Below are positions 45,687 to 54,672 of a DNA stretch of 64,000 nucleotides, in pieces. A program made the position numbers and the translations under genes. Below the pieces are notes generated by a model. That model searched no databases. It saw only the letters and a list, made by a program, of their open reading frames with translations, and had not been told where the DNA came from. This DNA is from an uncultured Aquimarina sp. (lineage in GTDB: Bacteria; Bacteroidota; Bacteroidia; Flavobacteriales; Flavobacteriaceae), in the NCBI GenBank assembly GCA_947498935.1, contig CANMMM010000008.1, positions 1-64,000 of the forward strand, given 5' to 3'. The stretch's first letter is position 1; every line of letters starts with the position of its first letter.

Positions 45687-47111
45687 CTATTCAATAAAAA
45701 AATCGTCTTTAAAACCTATTAAATATAGTTTGCGCTTTGCTCTCGTCACTGCTGTATATAACCATCTTATATAATCCTTACTAATACCATCTGGCAAATA
45801 AGGTTGTTCTATAAACACTGTATCCCACTGCCCTCCTTGTGACTTATGACAGGTGATTGCATACGAAAACTTGACCTGCAAGGCGTTAAAAAACTTATTA
45901 TTCTTAACCCCCATAAATTTTTTATACTTTGAGGTTTCGTCTTCAAAATCCTTTAATACTTCTTGGTATAACTTATTAGATTCTTCATAGGTTAGAGATG
46001 GACTTTCAGATGTAAGTGTATCTAATAATAATACCGTCTCAAAAGGTTTCTGATCTGGATAATCGACCATCATTATTTTTACTTCTGCAAACCGAAACCC
46101 ATACAATTCTTTAAAAGCATAGATTTCTAATATCTTAATAATATCACCGTTAGCTATAAAACCTGCTTCACTCTTAGTATCTAACCAGAAATAATTGTTT
46201 TTTACTACCATCAAATAATCTCCTGTAGATAATTCATCTTCTTGAAATAAAATTCTAGCTCTTATTTGCTGGTTATAAATATTAGCACGTTTATTTGATC
46301 GTAGTATGATTACTGATTCTTCATGGCCAGCAGTAGCATACGAATCATTTAATGCATCCATAATTTCATGTCCATCCGTTAGCCTCACTATATCTGTGTA
46401 ATTCGTCACAGAAAACTGAAAAGTATCATAAAAACCATCATTATGTAATTCTCGGAGTGCTGTAGCATTCATTAAAATACCACTATCTGCTGCCTGACGT
46501 ACTACTTCATCTAGTTCTATTTGGGTAACATCTTTTAGAAAACCTGTCGCCAATGTATCTGGGTCTAATGCTGGGCTTACCTCTAATTTTACAGGTGGTA
46601 GCTGTGCCGTATCACCTATAAATAATAATTTACAATTATGGCCTGAATACACATACAACATCAGATCATCTAGTAATGATCCGTTTTCGAATAACTTACT
46701 ATCACTAGCCGTATCCGAAATCATAGACGCTTCATCTACTATAAAAATAGTATTACGACTCTTATTCTGTTTCAGCTGAAAAGCCATGCCCCCTTGTCCA
46801 TTTTTTTTAGGATAATAGATGGCACGATGAATCGTTTGCGCTTGCCTTCCAGAATAATTACTAATCACTTTGGCCGCCCTTCCAGTCGGAGCCAGTAATG
46901 AAGAACTTAATTTCGCTTTCCATAAGTTCTTTACTAATGTTCCTATCAATGTGGTTTTTCCTGTACCTGCATATCCTTTGAGCAAGAAAACAGCATCTTT
47001 AGAGTTAGATAGTATAAAATTGGACAGTTTTTGTAATACAATGTCTTGTTTTAAGGTGGGTTCAAAAGGGAAATCATCTTTTAACAATTGATAAAATTCG
47101 GTTTCTCCCAT
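45687..47111 (-). CDS. ATP-dependent RecD-like DNA helicase
   Basis: 474 aa. SF1B helicase with Walker A LLKGYAGTGKTTLIG (about 45), Walker B IFIVDEASMIS (about 125) and motif III LLFIGDTAQLPPV (about 160). The C-terminal UvrD-like part has FSYAITCHKSQGGQWDTV and YTAVTRAKRKLYLIG. It resembles RecD2 or Dda in its core but lacks the long N-terminal domain of RecD2. It is likely to unwind DNA 5'-3'; its in vivo role is not clear. Confidence 0.93.
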   Translation of the reverse strand: MGETEFYQLLKDDFPFEPTLKQDIVLQKLSNFILSNSKDAVFLLKGYAGTGKTTLIGTLVKNLWKAKLSSSLLAPTGRAAKVISNYSGRQAQTIHRAIYYPKKNGQGGMAFQLKQNKSRNTIFIVDEASMISDTASDSKLFENGSLLDDLMLYVYSGHNCKLLFIGDTAQLPPVKLEVSPALDPDTLATGFLKDVTQIELDEVVRQAADSGILMNATALRELHNDGFYDTFQFSVTNYTDIVRLTDGHEIMDALNDSYATAGHEESVIILRSNKRANIYNQQIRARILFQEDELSTGDYLMVVKNNYFWLDTKSEAGFIANGDIIKILEIYAFKELYGFRFAEVKIMMVDYPDQKPFETVLLLDTLTSESPSLTYEESNKLYQEVLKDFEDETSKYKKFMGVKNNKFFNALQVKFSYAITCHKSQGGQWDTVFIEQPYLPDGISKDYIRWLYTAVTRAKRKLYLIGFKDDFFIE

Positions 47112-47204
47112 TTACTTCAAAATATTCATTAGCGGAAATCTGTTAATAAATCAAAGATAGTAATGATTTTTTGGCTATAAACTTTTACGATTAAAAAAAA
47201 ATTG

Positions 47205-47212
47205 TAGATTTG
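47205..47212 (+). promoter_or_regulatory. -7 box TAGATTTG before the 47248 operon
   Basis: TAGATTTG fits TAnnTTTG and lies 35 bases before the start codon. The -33 half is not clear at the normal spacing. Confidence 0.45.
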
Positions 47213-47247
47213 CGTTATACACTAATGTTTAAAAGCTAAATTATAAA

Positions 47248-47901
47248 ATGAAAATTGTTATTCAATTAGTTCTATGGGTAATCGTAGGAATCTTAGGTTA
47301 CTTGGTATTTAATTCTGTATACGGTAACGTAAAATTCGATAAACTTAAAGAAGGTAGATATCGTTTAGCTACAGAAAAGCTTAAAGAAATTAGAAAAGCA
47401 GAATTAGCATTTAGAACTGTTGAAGGAAGATTCGAAAAAGATCCTGCTAAATTAATTGCATTTATCGACACTGCTAAATTTACACTTACACAACGTAGAG
47501 ACTCTAGTTTTGTTAGAATGAACAAAGTATTAGGTATCGAGGAGCCAATAGATACTGTAGTTGTCGACACATTAGGATACGCATCTGTAAAAGATTCTTT
47601 ATTTAAAGATAGCAACAGCTACAAGAATATGATGACTGTACCTCTAGAAGGTAAAGATGAAAATTTCGAACTAGATGCTGGATTTATCGACAAAAACGGT
47701 ATTAGAGTAGCTGTTTTCGAAGCTAAGGTTTCTAAAGATGTATTATTACATGATCAAAATAAAGATTATGTATACCAAGAGAAACAAGTACAATCTGTAG
47801 ATGGTGTAAACGGAACACACCTTTCTGTAGGATCTATGATTGAAGTAAATACTACTGGTAACTGGCCTAAATCTTATGACACAGCTGACGAGCAAGAATA
47901 G
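47248..47901 (+). CDS. conserved membrane-anchored protein
   Basis: 217 aa with a single N-terminal helix (residues 3-22) and a large soluble part. The latter has a helical segment with RYRLATEKLKEIRKAELAFRTV and a charged beta-rich remainder. It resembles conserved Flavobacteriaceae proteins of unknown function. First of three overlapping or nearly abutting genes ending in rsmD: its stop overlaps the DUF3822 start by 26 bases, so they are cotranscribed. It probably faces the periplasm; function unknown. Confidence 0.75.
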   Translation: MKIVIQLVLWVIVGILGYLVFNSVYGNVKFDKLKEGRYRLATEKLKEIRKAELAFRTVEGRFEKDPAKLIAFIDTAKFTLTQRRDSSFVRMNKVLGIEEPIDTVVVDTLGYASVKDSLFKDSNSYKNMMTVPLEGKDENFELDAGFIDKNGIRVAVFEAKVSKDVLLHDQNKDYVYQEKQVQSVDGVNGTHLSVGSMIEVNTTGNWPKSYDTADEQE

Positions 47902-48694
47902 TCCCAGTACTGACACCTATACATTGTCCATTCAGGTAAGCTTGAATGGACTTTCTTTTTGTACCACATCGAATGCTACAATCACACATGTAGAGGAAGA
48001 TTATTTTGGTATTCAGCTATCGCCACAATTAGTATTGGATAAAATCAAATATACTTTTGATAAACATCCTGCATTACAAAAAAACTTTAGCCGAGTAGAA
48101 GTTATTTATCAGAATACTTTATACACTACTGTTCCTAAAGCTTTATTTACCTCTGAATTACTAAAGGAATACCTACAACACACTATTAAAGTTCTCCCCA
48201 ATGACTTTATCGCTTATGATGAATTGGAACAACATGAAATGGTCATTGTGTATATTCCTTATACCAATATCAATAACTTTTTTTTCGAAACATTTGGTTC
48301 ATTTACATACAAACACACCACCTCTGTACTAATCGATCAACTACTCTTAAAAGAGAAGAATACGACTCAAAAAACAATCTATGCACATATGACTGCAAAA
48401 TCTTTTGACCTGATTGTTTTCAGCAAAGGAAAGTTATTATTATGCAATTCATACAATTATGAAACTGCACAAGATTTTATATACTATCTCATTTTTACAG
48501 CCGAACAATTACAATTTAACCCCGAAACTTTTTTATTACAGTTTTTAGGGGATATTCGTACAGATAGTGATTGCTACAAAATCGCCACTACATACATTCG
48601 TCATGTACAGATCGAAACTATTGACCTAAATATTACTCCTATTGTAGATAGCTCATTAGCTCATAAACATTTTATCTTACTCAGCACTTTTTAA
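47876..48694 (+). CDS. DUF3822 family protein
   Basis: 272 aa. It resembles a degenerate actin/RNase-H-like fold, with a strand pattern TYTLSIQVSLNGLSFCTTSN at the start, FDLIVFSKGKLLLCNSYNY in the second half and a closing HKHFILLSTF. No catalytic residue is visible. Overlaps the previous gene by 26 bases and precedes rsmD by two bases; I recall the DUF3822-rsmD pair as common in Flavobacteriaceae, which suggests a link to ribosomal RNA methylation or cell division. Function not known. Confidence 0.85.
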   Translation: MTQLTSKNSPSTDTYTLSIQVSLNGLSFCTTSNATITHVEEDYFGIQLSPQLVLDKIKYTFDKHPALQKNFSRVEVIYQNTLYTTVPKALFTSELLKEYLQHTIKVLPNDFIAYDELEQHEMVIVYIPYTNINNFFFETFGSFTYKHTTSVLIDQLLLKEKNTTQKTIYAHMTAKSFDLIVFSKGKLLLCNSYNYETAQDFIYYLIFTAEQLQFNPETFLLQFLGDIRTDSDCYKIATTYIRHVQIETIDLNITPIVDSSLAHKHFILLSTF

Positions 48695-48696
48695 TT

Positions 48697-49233
48697 ATGC
48701 GTATTATTTCTGGAATTCATAAAGGAAAACGATTACAAGCCCCTAAGAAACTACCTGTTAGACCCACAACAGACATGGCTAAGGAAGGATTGTTTAATAT
48801 CTTAAACCATCATTATACCTTTTCTCAAATAGCTTTATTAGACCTTTTTGCTGGTACAGGAAACATTAGTTATGAATTTGCATCTAGAGGTACTACAGAA
48901 ATCACAGCGGTAGATGCGCATTACGGATGTGTCGGTTATATCAGAAATACTGCCACAGCACTGGATTTTGAAATAGAAACCGTAAAAAGTGATGTGTACA
49001 GTTACCTAGAAAAAGTACATAGGAGTTATGATATTATTTTTGCAGACCCTCCTTATGATTTCACCAAGGAGCAATTCCAAAAAATAGCTGAATTGGTATT
49101 TGCACAACGATTACTAAACGAAGAAGGCACTTTAATTATCGAACATTCTAAGCATACAAACATAGAAGACACCCCCCATTTTGCGCATGCACGCAAATAC
49201 GGTGGTTCAGTGTTTAGTTTCTTTGAATATTAA
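48697..49233 (+). CDS. rsmD: 16S rRNA (guanine966-N2)-methyltransferase
   Basis: 178 aa. SAM-dependent methyltransferase with MRIISGIHKGKRLQAPK at the start, RPTTDMAKEGLFNIL, the SAM loop LLDLFAGTGNISYE and the catalytic motif FADPPYDF. Methylates G966 of 16S rRNA. It starts two bases after the DUF3822 stop codon and ends the operon. Confidence 0.97.
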   Translation: MRIISGIHKGKRLQAPKKLPVRPTTDMAKEGLFNILNHHYTFSQIALLDLFAGTGNISYEFASRGTTEITAVDAHYGCVGYIRNTATALDFEIETVKSDVYSYLEKVHRSYDIIFADPPYDFTKEQFQKIAELVFAQRLLNEEGTLIIEHSKHTNIEDTPHFAHARKYGGSVFSFFEY

Positions 49234-49323
49234 TATATATTATTTTAGAATCTTATAGCTAACAAGCTATATTCAAGCATCTAATCACATCTTTACAGGC
49301 AGACATCACACATTAATAAACAC

Positions 49324-49361
49324 AAAAAAGGTATTTAGCGAACTGCCAAATACCTTTTTTT
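49324..49361. terminator. terminator after rsmD (bidirectional)
   Basis: AAAAAAGGTATTTAG with CAAATACCTTTTTTT form a stem around CGAACTGC with T- and A-runs. It also serves the minus-strand unit. Confidence 0.85.
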
Positions 49362-49401
49362 ATAGCATTGTAATTGTAACTATACTCTACATGAATTACA
49401 A

Positions 49402-49563
49402 TTATCTAGAAAACTCCATTACAGAATTAAACTTTGCAACTATACCAAAAAAATCTACTTCTTGAGAAATTTTAAGGCGTAATTTAGTATCCGTTAATTC
49501 TTCGATAGTTAACTCAGTTGGCTCAGAAGCATCAAACTTTAATGAATCACAGAAGTGACACTT
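49402..49563 (-). pseudogene. 53-codon remnant or start-less short ORF
   Basis: On the minus strand, reading from 49563 to the stop at 49402-49404 without interruption. The peptide starts KCHFCDSLKFDASEPTEL and ends VAKFNSVMEFSR, with a CHFC motif like half of a zinc ribbon. An in-frame TAA lies directly before it, and no ATG, GTG or TTG is available at the 5' end. It starts 12 bases after the stop codon of the GH3 fusion gene, in a different frame. Either a decayed gene or a wrongly assembled region; the composition looks coding. Confidence 0.35.
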
Positions 49564-49574
49564 TTAAAAAAAAC

Positions 49575-52502
49575 TTATTTCTGGATGGATTGGTAAATTA
49601 CGCGTTGAATTTCTGATCGTATGTTATTAGAAATCAATTTGCGATTTGCAGAATCAGGAAAAGTTCTATTACTTAGGAAGACATACACAATCTCTTCTAC
49701 AGGATCTGCCCATGTAAATGTGCCTGTAAAACCGCTATGACCAAAACTTTTTCTAGAAAGACATCCACAAGTAGGTCCTATTCTACCGAGCTGTGGTTTA
49801 TCAAAACCAACTCCTCTTCTCACGTCTTTTTTGCAATAATAACAGGTATTAAATGCATCAATAGTCTTTGTTTTTATATACTGTTTCCCTCCATAATACC
49901 CTCCATTAAGATACATCTGCATGATCTTCACTACATCATTGGCATTGGCAAACAAGCCTGCATGCCCTCCAACACCTCCTAGCATAGCAGCTCCTTGATC
50001 ATGTACATATCCATGTATAATTTCTTTTCTAAAAGCCTGATCATTTTCTGTAGGTACAATTCGTTGTTTTACAAACCTTTTTAACGGTAAGTAGCCTGTG
50101 TAATTAGCTCCTAAATTCCGATAAAAATGTTGTTGTGTCAACGCGTGCAAAGAGTTACCGTAGTGCTTCTCTACAAAGGATTTCATCAAATAGTACGGCA
50201 GATCACTATATTTATAACTCAGACGTTTGCGCAATTCACTGTCTTTAATACGCTGCATAATAGAATCCTTTAGATCATTACGCATATAGAGATGCTCTGT
50301 GACCGGTATAGAAAACGCATCTGACTTACGCTTTCGATAATATACTGTAGCAGGGTTAGCTGTTACACTATCTAATGTTTTGAGATAAAATGGAATCCAT
50401 GCTTTTAATCGTGCATAGTGTGATAGCATAGAGCGTAGCGTAATATGTTCTTTATTCGAACCTTTAAAAGAGGGCAACATATTTCCTACCCTACTATTCA
50501 TAGTGATAATACCATCATCATATAACTCCATCAGCATTGGTAAAGTTGCTAAAATTTTTGTTAGCGAAGCCACATCATAAATATCAGTACTTTTTACTCT
50601 TTGTTTTTGATCATAGGTATGATATCCATAGTTTTTATTAAACACCACTTTTCCCTTTCTAGCGACGATTAATTGTACTCCTGGCATCATTTTTTCTTGC
50701 AAGGCGTAAGACACAATACTATCAATTTTTTGCAATTTTTTAGAACTCATCCCTACTGCTTCTGGCACTCCGTATGATAATCGCTTTAAAGACATCGTTT
50801 CTAACCCTGTACCCACTGGGTAATCTATCCCTACACTGACAGGTAATTTTCCTTTTGCTTTAATAGCTCCAAATAATAATTGGGCAACTTTCTGTTGTGC
50901 CAGTGCACTATTTTGATATCCTAACACAATGCCTTCAAAATTCGTAGTTGTCAGCATGTCTAACAAGGCATAAGGGCGTGCAAAAACAGACAACACTGTT
51001 TTGTTTAATCGAGCAATTTCATACAACCATACCAATTCCTTATCTGTAAACTTATAGCTTTTCCACGGAGACGCATTCGATTTATGAAATCCCACAATCA
51101 CATGATTATACGCTTGCAATTTCTCTAATAAATCTGACAAATAATCTCCTTTTACCCAATCCACATGTGCGTACTGATTAAGTGCTTCATAAAAAGCTGC
51201 TCCTGAATCATCACCTAACGAAACATAGGCTATTTTCTGGATATCTAAATTCTTAACAGGAATAACATCTTGCTGATTCTTAAGCACTGTCAATGATTGT
51301 TCTACTAATTGATGATGTAATAACTCATCAGATGGTGTAGACAAGTCTTCGACTAGATGTGTTGTACGCACTGGAGCATACGCATGTAATCCTGCTTTGT
51401 ATTTAGCTAACAGTATTTTACGTACCGATCTTGCCAATCGTTCTTCTGTAATAACACCCTCATAATAGGCAGCTACTATTTTATCAGAAGCCAAAGGCAC
51501 ATTTTCCGAGATGAGTAATATATCGTTTCCTGCTAAAAATGCAGCTAAGTCAATTTCCCCTGGCGATTTAAAATCGGCAGCTCCTTTCATATTTAGTGCA
51601 TCTGTAATGACCAACCCTTTAAACCCTAAAGAATCTTGCAATAAATTAGTTACTACATGCTCTGAGATCGATGAAGGAAGCCCTGCTTTTTGCACCAGAC
51701 TAGGAATATTTAGATGCGCTACCATTACACTAGATAATCCTTCTTTGATCAATTGCTTATACGGATACAACTCTATACTATCTATTCTTTTTTGATCAAA
51801 ATGAATGGTAGGTAATGTTTTGTGAGAATCACTATCTGTATCACCATGACCAGGAAAATGCTTGGCACTAGCCAACACCCCTTCTTGTTGCATTCCCCTC
51901 ATAAAGGCCAATGATTTTTCTGTTACATTGTCTTTATTCTCCCCAAAAGAACGATTGCCTATAATTGGGTTCTTAGGATTCGTATTTATATCTACAACTG
52001 GTGCAAAATTAATATGCACTCCTAACCGTTTACAATGCTTTGCTATCTGCCTCCCTGTCTGCTCAATAAGTTTAGGATTACTAACTGCTCCTAAGGTCAT
52101 GTTCCAAGGAAAGGCCTTTGTAGAATCTAATCGCATCGCTAACCCCCATTCAGCATCCATACCGATAAGTAAGGGTATGTTAGCTAATGCCTGATATTCA
52201 TTATTTAATTTTGCTTGTCGTTGTGGCCCTCCTTTAGAAAAAATAACACCTCCAATATGGTATTCTGTAATCAATTTTTTGATCTTATCTGTCACTTGCT
52301 TCGGTTTTGAAGAAAAGACATCTACCATAAACAACTGGCCTATTTTTTCTCTTAACGTTAGACCGTTATAGATACTATCTACCCAATGTTTTTGGGCTTC
52401 ATACTGATCCGAAACTATCAGAGGTGACACTTGCTGCGCATACCCTGATAACGAACATACTATGACTACAAAAAGAAAATACTTATGAAAATGATTCCGC
52501 AC
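49575..52502 (-). CDS. GH3 beta-N-acetylhexosaminidase fused to serine hydrolase
   Basis: 975 aa starting at a GTG, with a signal peptide ending SGYAQ. Residues about 35-375 are a family 3 glycosidase of the NagZ kind: KHFPGHGDTDSDSH (214-227) carries the acid/base His, and Asp301 in TDALNM is the nucleophile. A GH3 C-terminal region follows (about 400-570). Residues about 590-970 are a beta-lactamase-like serine hydrolase with SLTK (646-649). This pairing is known in Bacteroidota and suggests cleavage of peptidoglycan sugars plus a peptide or ester bond. It is next to amidase, MCE and Fe-S genes. Confidence 0.92.
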   Translation of the reverse strand: MRNHFHKYFLFVVIVCSLSGYAQQVSPLIVSDQYEAQKHWVDSIYNGLTLREKIGQLFMVDVFSSKPKQVTDKIKKLITEYHIGGVIFSKGGPQRQAKLNNEYQALANIPLLIGMDAEWGLAMRLDSTKAFPWNMTLGAVSNPKLIEQTGRQIAKHCKRLGVHINFAPVVDINTNPKNPIIGNRSFGENKDNVTEKSLAFMRGMQQEGVLASAKHFPGHGDTDSDSHKTLPTIHFDQKRIDSIELYPYKQLIKEGLSSVMVAHLNIPSLVQKAGLPSSISEHVVTNLLQDSLGFKGLVITDALNMKGAADFKSPGEIDLAAFLAGNDILLISENVPLASDKIVAAYYEGVITEERLARSVRKILLAKYKAGLHAYAPVRTTHLVEDLSTPSDELLHHQLVEQSLTVLKNQQDVIPVKNLDIQKIAYVSLGDDSGAAFYEALNQYAHVDWVKGDYLSDLLEKLQAYNHVIVGFHKSNASPWKSYKFTDKELVWLYEIARLNKTVLSVFARPYALLDMLTTTNFEGIVLGYQNSALAQQKVAQLLFGAIKAKGKLPVSVGIDYPVGTGLETMSLKRLSYGVPEAVGMSSKKLQKIDSIVSYALQEKMMPGVQLIVARKGKVVFNKNYGYHTYDQKQRVKSTDIYDVASLTKILATLPMLMELYDDGIITMNSRVGNMLPSFKGSNKEHITLRSMLSHYARLKAWIPFYLKTLDSVTANPATVYYRKRKSDAFSIPVTEHLYMRNDLKDSIMQRIKDSELRKRLSYKYSDLPYYLMKSFVEKHYGNSLHALTQQHFYRNLGANYTGYLPLKRFVKQRIVPTENDQAFRKEIIHGYVHDQGAAMLGGVGGHAGLFANANDVVKIMQMYLNGGYYGGKQYIKTKTIDAFNTCYYCKKDVRRGVGFDKPQLGRIGPTCGCLSRKSFGHSGFTGTFTWADPVEEIVYVFLSNRTFPDSANRKLISNNIRSEIQRVIYQSIQK

Positions 52503-52507
52503 GCAAC

Positions 52508-52993
52508 CTAATTTAAAAAACGATTATGCCAACTATCCTTTGCAGGAACTTCCCAATCTGATCGGTACTCTGCGATATTCGTCACTAAATTATTAAATAC
52601 AATTGTGTTAGGAGATACTGATCGATTTTTTGCCATCTTTCTAAAATCAGATAATGATTTATACGCTATAAATTCTCCTTGTTTATAGGATACATTCATC
52701 TTATCCATTAAATCCACTTTATATTCAGCCTCTAATTGCTGAATAAAATGTACGGAAGCATCAATAGAACAACCTGTAGCTTGATTGGCTTGCTGATCTA
52801 ATGCGATAGTGATAAATCGTTTGTATTTTATATCATACCCAGCTTTTAACGCAGCTCCATGAGCTGTCCACTGTATAATAAACGTATCCAATTTTTGTTG
52901 TATTTCTTCTAATTCTTCTGTTGTAAATGATCTATTTGCTTGGTAAATCCATACCCTTGAAGTTTCTGGAAGATCTTTAAACGCTACTAACAT
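52508..52993 (-). CDS. conserved hypothetical protein
   Basis: 161 aa, soluble, with SRVWIYQANRSFTTEELEEIQQ at the start and SDWEVPAKDSWHNRFLN at the end. As I recall, databases often call relatives ABC transporter ATPase, but no Walker A, signature or Walker B motif is present, so that label is wrong. It lies five bases upstream of the GH3 fusion gene and is cotranscribed with it. Function unknown. Confidence 0.8.
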   Translation of the reverse strand: MLVAFKDLPETSRVWIYQANRSFTTEELEEIQQKLDTFIIQWTAHGAALKAGYDIKYKRFITIALDQQANQATGCSIDASVHFIQQLEAEYKVDLMDKMNVSYKQGEFIAYKSLSDFRKMAKNRSVSPNTIVFNNLVTNIAEYRSDWEVPAKDSWHNRFLN

Positions 52994-53063
52994 CTGCTTT
53001 CTTTTTTATGCACTAAAATAACAAAAACTATTCCGATTCCTCATCATAAAACAGAGTTTATAT

Positions 53064-53151
53064 GAAAGTAGTTCAAACTTTTTTGATTTCGGCAAAAACA
53101 GAAGATTTTGTAATCAAACACTGTACTCTTTTTATTACACAGCAAAGCTAC
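53064..53151 (-). repeat. dispersed repeat family 2, copy g
   Basis: On the minus strand GTAGCTTTGCTGTGTAATAAA, TTGATTACAAAATCTTC, and CCGAAATCAAAAAAGTTTG, ending CTACTTTC. Fills most of the 312-base spacer. Confidence 0.65.
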
Positions 53152-53229
53152 AGGACTAAAAATCGTACAATTTGAATACAAAAAATCATTTTTTCAGCAA
53201 AGTGAAAAATTCACATCACCCCTATAACA

Positions 53230-53266
53230 TAAAAAAGGAGGCTTTTTATTAAAACCTCCTTTTTTC
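53230..53266. terminator. terminator downstream of the CCG-domain gene
   Basis: AAAAAAGGAGG and CCTCCTTTTTT form an 11-bp stem. On the minus strand it is 40 bases after the stop codon of 53306-54097. Confidence 0.85.
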
Positions 53267-53305
53267 TATATTTTATTTATAAAATAGTCGCTCTATACTT
53301 TAGAA

Positions 53306-54097
53306 CTAAAGATCTTGCGCATTTGCGATCATTTCTGCTACATCTAGCACTTCAATACTATCTTCTTTTTCCTTATTTTTTACTCCGTCAGTCATCATTG
53401 TATTACAAAATGGACATCCAGCGGCAATAATTTCGGGCTTCGTTTGCAAAGCATCCTCTGTACGTTCTATGTTTACATCTTTTTGGCCTGGCTCTGGTTC
53501 TTTAAACATTTGTGCTCCTCCAGCACCACAGCACAATCCATTGCGTTTAGCACGTTTCATTTCCACAAGCTCTACTTCTAATTTTTGAAGTAACTCTCTT
53601 GGTGCTTCGTATACATTATTGGCTCTACCCAAGTAACAAGGATCGTGAAAAGTAATTCGTTTCCCCTTAAACTTACCTCCTTGCACTCGCAATCTCCCTT
53701 CATCTAATAGTGATTTAAGGAATTGAGTATGGTGCATTACTTCATACGCACCTCCTAGTGCAGGGTATTCATTTTTTAAGGTATTAAAACAGTGCGGACA
53801 AGCAGTGACTACTTTTTTTATTTCATACGCATTCAGCACCTCTATATTGGTTACTGCTTGCATCTGAAACAAAAATTCATTTCCAGCTCTTTTTGCTGGA
53901 TCACCTGTACAACTCTCTTCAGTTCCTAGTACAGCAAAGTCTACATTGGCATTATGAAGTAGTTTCACAAACGCTTTGGTGATCTTTTTTGCTCGATCAT
54001 CAAAACTGCCTGCACAGCCTACCCAAAATAAAACTTCTGGCTTTTTACCTTCAGCCATATATTCTGCCATTGTTGGCACCTTTACTGTTTCGCTCAT
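53306..54097 (-). CDS. (Fe-S)-binding protein with CCG (cysteine-rich) domains
   Basis: 263 aa. Two cysteine-rich domains, as in heterodisulfide reductase B and LutA: CPHCFNTLKNEYP (about 120), HDPCYLGRANNVYEAPRE (about 150) and GLCCGAGGAQMF (about 190). These bind a non-cubane 4Fe-4S centre. It probably oxidises or reduces a quinone or a thiol with the 4Fe-4S membrane protein encoded by 54673-55998. The acceptor is not known. The two Fe-S genes flank an HAD phosphatase. Confidence 0.92.
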   Translation of the reverse strand: MSETVKVPTMAEYMAEGKKPEVLFWVGCAGSFDDRAKKITKAFVKLLHNANVDFAVLGTEESCTGDPAKRAGNEFLFQMQAVTNIEVLNAYEIKKVVTACPHCFNTLKNEYPALGGAYEVMHHTQFLKSLLDEGRLRVQGGKFKGKRITFHDPCYLGRANNVYEAPRELLQKLEVELVEMKRAKRNGLCCGAGGAQMFKEPEPGQKDVNIERTEDALQTKPEIIAAGCPFCNTMMTDGVKNKEKEDSIEVLDVAEMIANAQDL

Positions 54098-54156
54098 ACT
54101 ATATTATAATTTATACGCTATCTATAAGCAATCACTGCTATTAGATAGCAAGATTT

Positions 54157-54603
54157 TTAATCGTGTTTTCCATCATCGAATACCTCGATAGTAACCACTC
54201 TCTCTACTAATTCTGTAAACTTCCCTGTGTATCGAGTTGCTTTTACTAAGTGATTATCGATCCAGTGATAATTTCCTCCTCTAGGCTTACCCATTAATAG
54301 ACTATGGTAGTTAAATCCATGCTTTTTTAACCATGTTTCTGTAACTCCTCTATGTTCTTCTGTTCTAGAGGTAAAAAAGCAAATCATATGCCCTTCATCA
54401 TACCACTTATTTAATGTTTCTAATGCATCAGGAAATGGCTCACAAGTAGCCATACGCTCTGGCTCTTCATTCGGAACATCTTCTGTAATTGTACCATCGA
54501 TATCGATCAAGTAATTTTTGATTCCTTCTGGCAATACCGGACTTACAGTTTCTCCTCCTTCTACTTTGTCATGCAACAACTTTTCTACTTCTTCCTTCTT
54601 CAT
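54157..54603 (-). CDS. HAD superfamily phosphatase
   Basis: 148 aa. HAD motif I is YLIDIDGTITED (about residue 31), motif II is CFFTSRTEEH (about 74), and motif III/IV lie around the lysine-containing LLMGKPRGGNYHWIDN (about 100-115). It may be a small-molecule phosphatase. The LNS2-like pattern is noted; relatives are often called phosphoheptose isomerase, which the sequence does not support. Sits between two Fe-S genes on the same strand. Confidence 0.85.
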   Translation of the reverse strand: MKKEEVEKLLHDKVEGGETVSPVLPEGIKNYLIDIDGTITEDVPNEEPERMATCEPFPDALETLNKWYDEGHMICFFTSRTEEHRGVTETWLKKHGFNYHSLLMGKPRGGNYHWIDNHLVKATRYTGKFTELVERVVTIEVFDDGKHD

Positions 54604-54672
54604 ATTTTTAAAAATTTGTTTTTGGTTATTACTGGTTATTAATATTCGATTGGTTAATAAATTTACTATTTT

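Noticed and set aside
52508-52993. ABC transporter ATPase label
   Set aside because: No Walker A, signature or Walker B motif in the 161 residues.
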